Shown in pieces: positions 1-7,299 of a stretch of 64,000 nucleotides of DNA. How positions within the stretch are numbered: position 1 is the stretch's first letter; the number at the start of each line of letters is the position of its first letter. The notes below the pieces were generated by a model. The model made no database searches and was not told the origin of the DNA. It worked only from the letters and a program-made list of their open reading frames with translations. Origin of the DNA: a virus; the IMG/VR virus record IMGVR_UViG_3300008120_000012, positions 1 through 64,000 of that record. The stretch is one strand, 5' to 3'. The position numbers were made by a program, and so were the translations under genes.

Positions 1-114
1 ATATAATATATTTCTTTTTCTTTATATATTTAAATTATACACATGGTTTTATAGTTTGTCAAGTTTTAGTGCTGTTGGTTAAATAACTTTTTAGTAACTT
101 TTGGAAATATATAA

Positions 115-123
115 TGTTATAAT
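115..123 (+). promoter_or_regulatory. Putative extended -10 promoter in the leader
   Basis: TGTTATAAT matches the extended -10 form (TGnTATAAT) seen before many genes in this window. No convincing -35 box is seen. A transcript from here would start near 130 and include the inverted repeat that follows. Confidence 0.4.
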
Positions 124-180
124 AAACTTGCTATTTCCCTGAGAAATACTACCCCTTGCTTCTTGGGGAAATAGTTTATT
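121..180 (+). other. Imperfect inverted repeat (hairpin) upstream of the first tail gene
   Basis: CTATTTCCC at 131-139 pairs with GGGAAATAG at 166-174. The stem extends by AATAAA/TTTATT after a short bulge on the left arm. A competing smaller stem is possible between CCCC at 152-155 and GGGG at 165-168. The T-rich 3' side (from 175) looks like a weak terminator or attenuator. The rest of 1-200 is AT-rich and holds no gene that I can see. Confidence 0.45.
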
Positions 181-183
181 TTA

Positions 184-192
184 TGGTATAAT
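184..192 (+). promoter_or_regulatory. Extended -10 promoter for a leaderless mRNA
   Basis: TGGTATAAT ends 8 bases before the ATG at 201, so transcription should begin at or next to the start codon. No Shine-Dalgarno sequence lies between the two. Confidence 0.55.
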
Positions 193-200
193 CATTTATT

Positions 201-593
201 ATGTCTTGCTCTTCCTGCCAAACAATTGAAAAATATGGTGCCGATCCATTAAATATACAATGGTCTGTGGTAAGAGGAGACTATTCTAGTATCCGTGTTG
301 AATTTTTAGAAAATGATGAAGTAACATATTATAGTACCACTGGCTGGTCTTATATTGCTACCGCCTATAATCCAGTAAATGATATTTCTTATACCCTGAC
401 AACAACTCCTGGTACTGGATATGTTGATATTATTGCTCAATCTACTATGACAGATGACTGGGGTGTAGGTAGCGCTCCAATCGTTGCTGAACTGTCCTTT
501 GACCTGCAGGTAACAAAGGCAGATTTAACAACATGGACTCCAATAATTGGTACAATATGTGTATTGAGTGATATAACGGGAGGAAGTTTATAA
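201..593 (+). CDS. Small tail-tip/fibre-associated beta-sandwich protein (130 aa)
   Basis: This is a small, beta-rich protein with no membrane segment and no signal peptide. After a short Cys-containing N-terminus (MSCSSC) comes VVRGDYSSIRVEF, which parallels YYRGDTLQFTI in the gene at 778-1122. Both proteins end in a similar SDIT/DDVT segment, so the two are probably paralogues. The RGD-plus-strand pattern resembles the beta-sandwich domains of BppU-N/LtfC-type phage tail-tip proteins; that family assignment is inference. The start is the ATG placed just after a TATAAT box. The stop overlaps the next ATG (TAATG), so it is the first gene of a fibre operon. Confidence 0.55.
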   Translation: MSCSSCQTIEKYGADPLNIQWSVVRGDYSSIRVEFLENDEVTYYSTTGWSYIATAYNPVNDISYTLTTTPGTGYVDIIAQSTMTDDWGVGSAPIVAELSFDLQVTKADLTTWTPIIGTICVLSDITGGSL

Positions 594-778
594 TGCCAAC
601 AGTAAAAGTTATTCCTATGCCAGGTCCTAACGGAACCTCTGTTATATCTTTTGTATCTGTTCCAGCAACTCCAACATCTACAGGATCGGTTGGACAAGTT
701 GCTAGAGATGCAACATACTTATATGTTTGTACAGCAACAAATACTTGGAAAAGAATTCCTTGGGGAGTGTGGTCATAA
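593..778 (+). CDS. Small fibre-associated protein (61 aa)
   Basis: A 61-residue protein translationally coupled at both ends by TAATG overlaps. After a Pro/Val-rich N-terminus it carries the pattern GxxGQVARDxxYLYVCTATNTWKR (residues about 31-53). This pattern is common in phage tail-fibre and tail-tip proteins, where it forms a compact beta motif. No enzymatic motif is present. Its place between two related beta-sandwich genes supports a virion role, but the exact position in the particle is unknown. Confidence 0.5.
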   Translation: MPTVKVIPMPGPNGTSVISFVSVPATPTSTGSVGQVARDATYLYVCTATNTWKRIPWGVWS

Positions 779-1122
779 TGGCATTTCCAGGTACATATAA
801 TTTTAACTATTATCGTGGTGATACTTTACAATTTACAATAACACCTAAAGATACTAATGGTGGCGCATTTTCATTAACTGGATATACTGCAGCATTTACA
901 GTTGCTAATCAAAGAGGAACTGGAGCAACTCAATATACTGGCACTACATCTATTAACACAACAACTAATACTATAACATGTACGCTACCAGCAGGAACTG
1001 GAAGAAACTTAGTTGGTGGCTCAACATATGTTTATGACGTTCAAATAACAAACGGTACTCTTATTTACACATTGCTAACAGGAAATATTGCTTCTACTGA
1101 CGATGTGACTGGAGCGGTTTAA
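778..1122 (+). CDS. Tail-tip/fibre beta-sandwich protein (114 aa), paralogue of the gene at 201
   Basis: I place the start at the ATG at 778, which overlaps the preceding stop (TAATG), not at an upstream in-frame ATG at 727 that would extend into the previous gene. The sequence begins MAFPGTYNFNYYRGDTLQF and continues with a FSLTGYTAAFTV segment, the usual layout of BppU-N/LtfC-like beta-sandwich domains in tail proteins. It aligns in outline with the protein at 201-593, which suggests an old tandem duplication around the 61-residue gene. It ends in an ATG overlap with the next gene. Confidence 0.55.
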   Translation: MAFPGTYNFNYYRGDTLQFTITPKDTNGGAFSLTGYTAAFTVANQRGTGATQYTGTTSINTTTNTITCTLPAGTGRNLVGGSTYVYDVQITNGTLIYTLLTGNIASTDDVTGAV

Positions 1123-1679
1123 TGACAACGCTTATAAGTGACGTAGAGTTAACAGTTTTTGGAGGACCAGATGTTGTAGACCTTTCTCTTGATTTTGGAG
1201 AGCAAGGAAAGCGTGGAAGTAAAATTTGGTCTGGTAATGGAAGCCCAGAAACTCAACTAGTTGGTCAAGAATTAGAGTTAAATGATATTTATCTTAATAC
1301 AAATCCATCCGATACTTATTATGGTTGGACATACCAATATGTTTTAGACGGAGTTAATCCTGTTTGGCAAAGAATTCTAAATCCTATTAAGCCAGACTTT
1401 TCAACTATAGCAACAACAACATTTACTGCAGGATCAACAACTATAAATGTTCCTGTTAGCAGTTTGACTACAAACAGTTCTCCAAGCATTTCAAGGTTTA
1501 TTGTAAGATACAGCATAGTGAATTCTAATCCAGTAGCATCTGGATTTACGTATTCTTTAACTGGATCTTATCCTAATCAAAATATAGCAATAGTGATTAA
1601 TGCAGTTTCATATTCTGGAGGTACCTGGTCAAATTTGACTGGTAGCCAAAATGTGCATCTGTATGTCACTTATAAGTAA
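1122..1679 (+). CDS. Minor tail/fibre protein (185 aa)
   Basis: An acidic N-terminal part is followed by a GKRGSKIWSGNG segment (residues about 29-40) and then a NDIYLNT...YGWTYQY...WQRI stretch. That is the pattern of a short repeat common in phage fibre and appendage proteins, where it closes a beta motif with a tryptophan. The C-terminal half (from about residue 100) is Ser/Thr/Asn-rich beta sequence. The gene is coupled to the one before it and is followed by a GGGGTG-containing Shine-Dalgarno for the next gene. No catalytic residues are seen. Confidence 0.5.
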   Translation: MTTLISDVELTVFGGPDVVDLSLDFGEQGKRGSKIWSGNGSPETQLVGQELELNDIYLNTNPSDTYYGWTYQYVLDGVNPVWQRILNPIKPDFSTIATTTFTAGSTTINVPVSSLTTNSSPSISRFIVRYSIVNSNPVASGFTYSLTGSYPNQNIAIVINAVSYSGGTWSNLTGSQNVHLYVTYK

Positions 1680-1692
1680 GGGGGTGTAGGAT

Positions 1693-3087
1693 ATGCCACA
1701 AATTGGTAGTGCATTAACTGGGTTAACACAGTTCAATGTTAATACTCAGATGCCTGCACTAACAGACAATGCAAATATTCAAGAAGCATTGCGTTTATAT
1801 CACTATGGTGCACCTTCAGGTACTGGAGTAGGTCAATATGATCCTACAAATACTGATCCAGTAAACCTTGTTAATCCATCAATAGCACATAGCCTATATA
1901 ATTTACAAACTCAGATAAGCAGCATTTCTGGATCACTTGGTGTACAAGCAGCAACATGGACATCTAAGGGTGCTTTGGTTTCTGCTACTGCTGCTGGAGC
2001 AGTTTCTGCATTAGTCCTACCTTCTCAATCAACTGCTAATGATGGATTTGTTTTAACTATTAACTACTCTGGTTCATCAACTGGTTTGGCTTGGGCATCT
2101 CCTCCAGTTACTCTTACTAATACTGTTACACTTACAAACAAAACTTTAACTGCTCCTAGAATTACATCTGCATCTCATATTGCAGACTCTAATGGTAATG
2201 AATTAATTATTTTCCCAACTGCTGTTGCTTCTGCTGTAAATGAAATTACTATTGCAAATGCTATTGCTACTGGAAAGCCTACTATTTCTGCTACAGGTGG
2301 AGATACAAACATTACTTTAAACCTTGTTTCAAAAGGAACAGGCACAGTCCAGGCTAACGGTGTTGATATTGATACAATTTCTGGTACCGCAACTTTAACA
2401 AACAAAACATTAACGTCTCCTACTATCAATACTCCTACAATTTCATCTCCTACCGTAACTCAACTTTATTTGTCTGACTCAGTTGTTATTTTTGAAGGAT
2501 CTAGTGCTGATGCAAATGAAACAACTTTAGGAGTAGTAAATCCAACAGCAGATAGAACAATTAATTTACCAGATGTTGATGGAACAGTTATTACTACTGG
2601 AAACTTAACTTCTATAACTGCCGTCGGAACAGTAACATCTGGAACATTCCCTGCTGCTAACTTAAGCGGAACTACTCTACCAGCAACGGTAGTATCTTCT
2701 TCACTAACCAGCGTTGGCACCCTTTCTTCTCTTTCAGTTTCTGGTGATCTTACTGTAAGTGGTAGGATGCTTGAGCGAATTTCTATAAATGCACAAACTG
2801 GAACATCGTATACAGTTATTGCTTCTGACGATAGCAAAATGATTGAAATGAATAATGCTTCTGCTAACACAATAACAGTTCCAAATCTTAGCACTATCCC
2901 AACAGGTGCAAAAATAAATATTGTTCAAACAGGAACAGGACAAACTACAATTGCTGCAGGAGCAAACGTAACTATTAATGGAACTCCTGGACTTAAGTTA
3001 AGAGCACAATGGTCTGGAGCAACCTTAATTAAAAGAAGCACAGGGGCAACGGACGTTTGGGTATTGCTAGGAGACCTTGTAGCATGA
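1693..3087 (+). CDS. Tail fibre protein with TLTNKTL repeats (464 aa)
   Basis: This is a long Thr/Ser/Ala-rich protein with the phage-fibre signature TLTNKTL at least twice (residues about 145 and 234), followed by SPTIN/SPTV-type spacers. These short repeats are typical of trimeric fibre shafts. The last 98 residues (367-464, DNA 2791-3084) form a separate domain containing MIEMNNASANTITVPNLS and NGTPGLKLRAQWS. The same domain closes the protein at 23354-24658. It begins after a GGGGTGTAGGAT Shine-Dalgarno region, and its stop overlaps the next start (ATGA). Likely role: receptor-binding fibre or fibre subunit. Confidence 0.7.
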   Translation: MPQIGSALTGLTQFNVNTQMPALTDNANIQEALRLYHYGAPSGTGVGQYDPTNTDPVNLVNPSIAHSLYNLQTQISSISGSLGVQAATWTSKGALVSATAAGAVSALVLPSQSTANDGFVLTINYSGSSTGLAWASPPVTLTNTVTLTNKTLTAPRITSASHIADSNGNELIIFPTAVASAVNEITIANAIATGKPTISATGGDTNITLNLVSKGTGTVQANGVDIDTISGTATLTNKTLTSPTINTPTISSPTVTQLYLSDSVVIFEGSSADANETTLGVVNPTADRTINLPDVDGTVITTGNLTSITAVGTVTSGTFPAANLSGTTLPATVVSSSLTSVGTLSSLSVSGDLTVSGRMLERISINAQTGTSYTVIASDDSKMIEMNNASANTITVPNLSTIPTGAKINIVQTGTGQTTIAAGANVTINGTPGLKLRAQWSGATLIKRSTGATDVWVLLGDLVA

Positions 3088-3764
3088 GTCCAATTATTCC
3101 AGCAGTTCCAGCATCTGGTGGCCATCAGCCAGGTACACCAACTGTAGGAACAGCAAGTGCTGGCAATGCTTCTGCAACAGTTGCTTTTACAGCGCCAGCA
3201 TATTTGGGAAAACCAACTGGAACAACTTATAGAGCAATAACTCAGCCAGTAGTTGTTAGAAGTACAACTGGAACAGTTGCAAACAATGTTCAAATCGGAT
3301 CTATATGGAGAGCAGATATTACTGGTATGTCTGCAGTTACAAACCTTTTTATTAATCAAGTAATTTCGGCAACAAACGGAACTGGATCTTTGGGCGCTGG
3401 TGTTGTTACAATTAAGGCTATTCCATCGTCTACCTCTCTTATTGTTGAGTCAACAGCAACAATGACAAATGGAACTATTACTAATATTTTAGGTGGAATT
3501 GTAGGTACTGGCTCAACATCTCCAGTTACTGTTAGCGGATTAACAAACGGAACAGCATATACTTTTAGACTTAACTTAGATAATACAGTTGTTCAATCTT
3601 TGCCAACAGGAGCAAGTAACTCTGTTACTCCAATTGCACCACCATTCTTCCCGCCATTCTTCCCGCCATTCTTCCCACCGTTCTTCCCACCGTTCTTCCC
3701 ACCATTCTTCCCACCGTTCTTCCCACCACCATACTTCTCATTCATCTGGGGCGCATCTCCTTAA
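3084..3764 (+). CDS. Fibre protein with FnIII-like part and C-terminal FFPP repeats (226 aa)
   Basis: The start chosen is the ATG at 3084 (ATGA overlap with the preceding stop); an upstream in-frame ATG at 3057 lies inside the previous gene. The N-terminal half has SGGHQPGTPTVGTASAGNAS, typical of a fibronectin type III-like edge. A segment containing ISATNGTGSLGAG (about residues 95-110) is shared with two places in the giant fibre at 14027-20317. A second FnIII-like strand pair (VSGLTNGTAYTFRL) follows. The C-terminus is a run of FFPP units encoded by 12-base tandem repeats, ending PPYFSFIWGASP. The PPYFSFIWG motif recurs in the protein at 52717-53532. Confidence 0.65.
   Translation: MSPIIPAVPASGGHQPGTPTVGTASAGNASATVAFTAPAYLGKPTGTTYRAITQPVVVRSTTGTVANNVQIGSIWRADITGMSAVTNLFINQVISATNGTGSLGAGVVTIKAIPSSTSLIVESTATMTNGTITNILGGIVGTGSTSPVTVSGLTNGTAYTFRLNLDNTVVQSLPTGASNSVTPIAPPFFPPFFPPFFPPFFPPFFPPFFPPFFPPPYFSFIWGASP
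3642..3725 (+). repeat. Seven 12-bp tandem repeats encoding (PFFP)n
   Basis: The unit CCATTCTTCCCG, with A/G variation at two positions, is repeated seven times in frame and encodes alternating PP and FF. The coding strand is almost pure pyrimidine, and its G+C content is well above the surroundings. The tract ends the gene at 3084-3764, directly before the oxygenase island. Confidence 0.9.
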
Positions 3765-3780
3765 AATATAAGTTGATGTA

Positions 3781-3789
3781 TGCTAGAAT
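3781..3789 (+). promoter_or_regulatory. Extended -10 promoter for a leaderless mRNA at the head of the accessory island
   Basis: TGCTAGAAT ends 7 bases before the ATG at 3797. No Shine-Dalgarno is seen, so the transcript should begin at the start codon. Confidence 0.55.
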
Positions 3790-3796
3790 TAAAATT

Positions 3797-4537
3797 ATGA
3801 ACAAATTATTTGATAGTTTTTATTTCCTGCATGTTCCAAAAACTGCTGGTAGATTTTTTACACATAATATTGTTGTTCCATTAGACAAAATACTTAAAGA
3901 GCACGGTATAGAAAATTTTTACGATAGAGAAACTTATGTTGCTCATAGGTTTTGGGCAGACTTTATAACAGATAAAACATATGTTACTAGTTTGTTCAGA
4001 GATCCGATCAAGCATGCAGTAAGTTTTTATTCTCATTATGCAATGTTAGATAGAGGTGCTCAAAGAACTATGCCAGTCGGAGCGATGCAATTTAATAAAA
4101 ACACCATGATGGATTGGTTTGAAAATAATAGTCATAGAATTGGGAATATGCAATCTAAAAACTTTTTGTTATCAGATTTAGGTGGTAAAGAATATGGATT
4201 TATGAATAGTGAAAAGGTAATTAATTGTGAAATATCAAAAGAAATAATGATTGAAAGATTACAAGATGTTTCGCTATTAATTAAATCTGAACAATTACAT
4301 CATCAAAATATACAAAATGTTTTTGATAAAATACTTCAAGATTTAAAAATACCACAGCATCAAATTAAACATAATATTCAGAAGGCATCAAATTATTGGA
4401 ACCCTGATTCAACAAGAATATACAAAAGTTTAGATAATACAGACAGGAATAGAATTTTAGAGTGGAATAATGTAGACGCAGAGGTTTACCATACAGAGTC
4501 TGTATTCTATAATATAAATACGAAAGTTAATCAATGA
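3797..4537 (+). CDS. Sulfotransferase-like protein (246 aa)
   Basis: The N-terminus has FLHVPKTAGRFF (residues 10-21), the 5'-phosphosulfate-binding loop of carbohydrate sulfotransferases of the Sulfotransfer_2 type. LFRDPIKHAVSFYSH (66-80) supplies the Arg and Ser expected for 3'-phosphate binding of PAPS (R68, S76). Expected reaction: transfer of sulfate from PAPS to a hydroxyl of a glycan or protein; the acceptor is unknown. The start at 3797 is preferred over an in-frame ATG at 3773 because TGCTAGAAT lies 7 bases upstream of it. The stop overlaps the next start (ATGA). It is the first gene of the island that follows the proline-rich fibre gene. Confidence 0.75.
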   Translation: MNKLFDSFYFLHVPKTAGRFFTHNIVVPLDKILKEHGIENFYDRETYVAHRFWADFITDKTYVTSLFRDPIKHAVSFYSHYAMLDRGAQRTMPVGAMQFNKNTMMDWFENNSHRIGNMQSKNFLLSDLGGKEYGFMNSEKVINCEISKEIMIERLQDVSLLIKSEQLHHQNIQNVFDKILQDLKIPQHQIKHNIQKASNYWNPDSTRIYKSLDNTDRNRILEWNNVDAEVYHTESVFYNINTKVNQ

Positions 4538-5034
4538 TAAAAGATATACAGTCAATAATTAATAATAATAAGATTATTTGGGAACAAAAAGAAACAAAAG
4601 AAGACTTGTTTCAATATAACTACTACATGCATTTTTTTTATTTATTTGATATTGATGAAAAATTATTTAAAGAAGGTAACAACTTTAAACTTGAAAAAAA
4701 TAAAAATCATGAAATTTGGAATTTAACAAATGAACTAATAAAAGAAATAGAATCTAAATATAATATGATTTCAGGTTCTGCATATTTTGTTAAATTAAAT
4801 CCACAACAATATCCTTTGCGTCAATACTATGAGTTTGAAGAATATGCAAGCATTATAAACAAATGTTATATTCCAATAATAACAAATTCTAATGCTTCAC
4901 TATGTGTTGATGATGAAATATATAACAATATCCCTGGTACAGAAACAATAGCACATAAAGAGCAGTTATCCTCATTGTATAATTTTGGAGAAACAGATAT
5001 TGTGTATTTAATTATTGATTTGATTGATAGATAA
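4534..5034 (+). CDS. Degenerate aspartyl/asparaginyl beta-hydroxylase-like protein (166 aa)
   Basis: The C-terminal half (residues about 105-166) contains YIPIITNSNASL, then a short acidic loop, then LSSLYNFGETDIVYLIIDLI. This follows the cupin core of the Asp/Asn beta-hydroxylase family. In that family the YN strand is normally preceded by an Fe-binding His, and an HxD pair lies before the IPxxTN strand. Here those positions appear to be Ser and YYE, so the metal site looks lost. The protein may therefore be a non-catalytic, perhaps binding or partner, protein. The family call rests on motif recall alone. It is translationally coupled to the sulfotransferase-like gene (ATGA). Confidence 0.45.
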   Translation: MIKDIQSIINNNKIIWEQKETKEDLFQYNYYMHFFYLFDIDEKLFKEGNNFKLEKNKNHEIWNLTNELIKEIESKYNMISGSAYFVKLNPQQYPLRQYYEFEEYASIINKCYIPIITNSNASLCVDDEIYNNIPGTETIAHKEQLSSLYNFGETDIVYLIIDLIDR

Positions 5035-5066
5035 AATAATTATAATACATAGGGTTAAAATTCAAG

Positions 5067-5095
5067 TTTACAGAACTGCTTAACTATGATATACT
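5067..5095 (+). promoter_or_regulatory. Promoter with -35 TTTACA and extended -10 TGATATACT
   Basis: The two hexamers (5067-5072 and 5090-5095) are separated by 17 bases, and a TG dinucleotide extends the -10. The transcript would carry a short leader with an AAAGGA Shine-Dalgarno before the GTG at 5119. Confidence 0.65.
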
Positions 5096-5118
5096 AAATA
5101 AAAAACAAAGGAAAATTT

Positions 5119-5913
5119 GTGATAAAAAAAATATCAGAAGCAGTTTCAAATTTAATTATTTTTAGATCCTTCCGTCCTTGGCTCAATAATGAGAGTAACT
5201 CTGTTCCCTTGCCAACTCATAAAACAATGCCAAAATGGTACAAAGATGCAGATAGATTTGCAATTCATCCAATCACAAAAGATTATTATAAGGCGACAAA
5301 AGAAGTGTGTCCATTTCCACGACAAGGCACAACGGATGACTATGGCAAAATACCAACTTGGAAAGCATGCCCAGCAATCATGGATGGTTTTATTACAGGG
5401 TATGTTCTAAGAACTCCATGTGATATTACATTTTTTAAAGACAAGTATGGGAAAATAGATGTTAGTGTTAGTGATGAGAAGCATAAAGATTTTTGTACAA
5501 GGAGACAGCCTATGCCACAGTTTGAGCATCCACAGGGCTACTATCAAGAACATTTTGCATGGATGCCAGACTGGGGTCTAGAAGTTCCAGAAGGATACAG
5601 TTGTTTATATATGACTCCAATGAATAGATTTGACTTACCATTTTTAAATACAACTGGTGTTGTAGATAATGATAGCGTTCATATATCTGGAAGTTTTCCA
5701 TTTTTTGTAATTAAAGATTGGGAGGGAACAATTCCAGCAGGGACTCCGTACATGCAAATACTTCCTTTTAAAAGAGAAGATTGGACACATGAGATAGAGA
5801 TCTTGCAGCAAAAAGAAATTTATGATAGAATGATGGACAACATAAAACTATATCGTCAGCCAGACGGTGGGGTTTATCAAAATGACATTTGGACAAGAAG
5901 AGAGTATAAATAA
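5119..5913 (+). CDS. Phage protein of unknown function, DUF6065-like layout (264 aa)
   Basis: The start is a GTG (5119) behind AAAGGA and a good promoter. The protein has no membrane segments. After a PTHKTMPKWYKDADRF segment it shows CPAIMDGFITGYVL (residues about 84-97), then a C-terminal block with PEGYSCLYMTPMNRFDLPF and IPAGTPYMQILPFKREDW. The order (substrate-like pocket strand, then an xPAGTPxxxxxP strand) matches the neighbour at 6571-7287, which looks like DUF6065, so the two are probably distant relatives. Function is unknown. Such proteins occur in phages beside 2OG oxygenase genes, as here. Confidence 0.5.
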   Translation: MIKKISEAVSNLIIFRSFRPWLNNESNSVPLPTHKTMPKWYKDADRFAIHPITKDYYKATKEVCPFPRQGTTDDYGKIPTWKACPAIMDGFITGYVLRTPCDITFFKDKYGKIDVSVSDEKHKDFCTRRQPMPQFEHPQGYYQEHFAWMPDWGLEVPEGYSCLYMTPMNRFDLPFLNTTGVVDNDSVHISGSFPFFVIKDWEGTIPAGTPYMQILPFKREDWTHEIEILQQKEIYDRMMDNIKLYRQPDGGVYQNDIWTRREYK

Positions 5914-5914
5914 A

Positions 5915-6571
5915 ATGCAAACATGGAGTGCTAAAGAAGATCTTGGCAATGGAATTTATTGCTATAGAGATGTAATTAAACCAGAATTTGATATTATTAA
6001 CATATTAGAAAAAAATCTTGGCGCTATTGATAGCGAAAATGTTTTTAAGTGGAGACCAGCATATGTTGGTTATCAACAATTAATTCCAAGTTATCGTGAT
6101 TGTGTTGATTTTAAGTTTAAAAAAGAAGATATTCAACATATAGATACAGAAGAGTCATTAATTTTTCAAGATATGTGGCAAAAGGTTTATGATGCACAGC
6201 GTGTCGCAGTTGATGATTATCGTAAAGATTTTAATATTATGGATTTAAAATATTGGGAAGCCTTTAATTTTATTAAATATGGCCCAGGACAACACTTCCA
6301 AGAACATCATGATCATGGCTATTCTTATAACTGTACAGTTTCATTGGTTGCCTATGTTAATGATGATTACGAAGGTGGAGAGTTGTATTTTAGATTACAA
6401 AAAATGAACATCAAGCCAAAGGCTGGAGATTTATATGTGTTCCCATCTAACTTTATGTATCCACATCGTGCAATGCCCGTTCATTCTGGAACAAAGTATT
6501 CAATTGTAACAATGTTAGACTATAATAAAAAGTTTCATACAAGAGAGATGTATGTAGAAGACACAGAATAA
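5915..6571 (+). CDS. Prolyl 4-hydroxylase-like 2OG/Fe(II) oxygenase, copy 1 (218 aa)
   Basis: A full P4H-type double-stranded beta-helix core is visible. The Fe ligands are the HxD in EHHDH (H131, D133) and the distal H184 in YPHRAMPV. K194 (SGTKYSI) is placed to bind the 2-oxoglutarate carboxylate. The linker YVNDDYEGGELYF (148-159) is the family signature. Expected chemistry is O2- and 2OG-dependent hydroxylation; the substrate is unknown. I start at the ATG at 5915, directly after the preceding stop, because an upstream ATG (5867) would overlap the neighbour by 47 bases. The stop overlaps the next ATG (TAATG). Confidence 0.85.
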   Translation: MQTWSAKEDLGNGIYCYRDVIKPEFDIINILEKNLGAIDSENVFKWRPAYVGYQQLIPSYRDCVDFKFKKEDIQHIDTEESLIFQDMWQKVYDAQRVAVDDYRKDFNIMDLKYWEAFNFIKYGPGQHFQEHHDHGYSYNCTVSLVAYVNDDYEGGELYFRLQKMNIKPKAGDLYVFPSNFMYPHRAMPVHSGTKYSIVTMLDYNKKFHTREMYVEDTE

Positions 6572-7287
6572 TGAAAGTATCTGTTTATAAAATACCAAAC
6601 CATCCAGTTAAAATAGAACAAACTCAAGTTCAGAGGAACTGGATGGATGATACTTATGACAGACACGCATATAAATGCTTTCCTGTATCTCTTGCTAACT
6701 CCATTGGCTGGTCTATATCTTTTTTAGAAGACATAGAGTTTGTTTGGGATGGTGTTGTAGATACAACTCAAGATCATGTTAAAATATTAAAATCACCACC
6801 GAATGTTTGTAACTTAGGTCGTGGAAATGCAACAATAAGTTTTAATAGTGGTTTATATTTTCGTACTGATGAAAATACATCTATTATTTCTATTGTCCCA
6901 CCAAATTATTTTATAGATGGCGCAACACCATTTACGTCAATAATGTCTACTTCATTTTATGATGAGGCTTTTCCAATTGCATGGAGAATAACTAGGTCAC
7001 ATCAAAATATTGTAATTCCTGCAGGCACTCCAGTTGCTACATTAATTCCAGTTTCACTTGAAAAACTTTCTTTGATTGAGTTAGAGGTATATGACAAAAC
7101 TTTTGATCCAGAGGCCCTGCAAGAAAAAAGGGAATACCTAGAAGAATGGAAAAAAATATCAGAGCAGGGCAAGTTTAGTAATTTTTATAGAGATGCTGTT
7201 GATCATAAAGGGCAAAGCATAGGCAGCCATGAAAAAAAGTCTTTACACTTAAAAATAACAGATTTAACTACAAAAAACGAGAGGTGA
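6571..7287 (+). CDS. DUF6065-family protein (238 aa)
   Basis: Residues 24-49 (WMDDTYDRHAYKCFPVSLAN followed by GWSISF) match my memory of the DUF6065 signature: W-M, then a C-x-P-x-x-x-A-N-x-x-G-W block. Later come a FRT segment (about residue 96) and a C-terminal IPAGTPVATLIPV strand. The tail is charged and helical. The family has no known activity. It is coupled by TAATG to the first oxygenase. Together with the gene at 5119 it gives two members of this family in one island, which suggests that they work with the oxygenases. Confidence 0.6.
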   Translation: MKVSVYKIPNHPVKIEQTQVQRNWMDDTYDRHAYKCFPVSLANSIGWSISFLEDIEFVWDGVVDTTQDHVKILKSPPNVCNLGRGNATISFNSGLYFRTDENTSIISIVPPNYFIDGATPFTSIMSTSFYDEAFPIAWRITRSHQNIVIPAGTPVATLIPVSLEKLSLIELEVYDKTFDPEALQEKREYLEEWKKISEQGKFSNFYRDAVDHKGQSIGSHEKKSLHLKITDLTTKNER

Positions 7288-7293
7288 TATAAT
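7286..7293 (+). promoter_or_regulatory. Extended -10 promoter before oxygenase copy 2
   Basis: TGATATAAT ends 6 bases before the ATG at 7300, which would give a leaderless or near-leaderless transcript. A GAGAGGTG sequence at 7279-7286 could also serve as a distant Shine-Dalgarno for read-through mRNA. Confidence 0.5.
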
Positions 7294-7299
7294 AATAAT

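Noticed and set aside
3642-3725. Repeat array considered as CRISPR.
   Set aside because: Units are 12 bases without spacers and lie in frame inside a gene.
3589-3771. A His/Ser/Arg-rich frame over the 3642-3725 repeats (and a Leu/His-rich one over 52895-53119).
   Set aside because: Each is another reading frame of a 12-base tandem repeat; the real frame (FFPP or YVPP) continues a fibre or tail gene.
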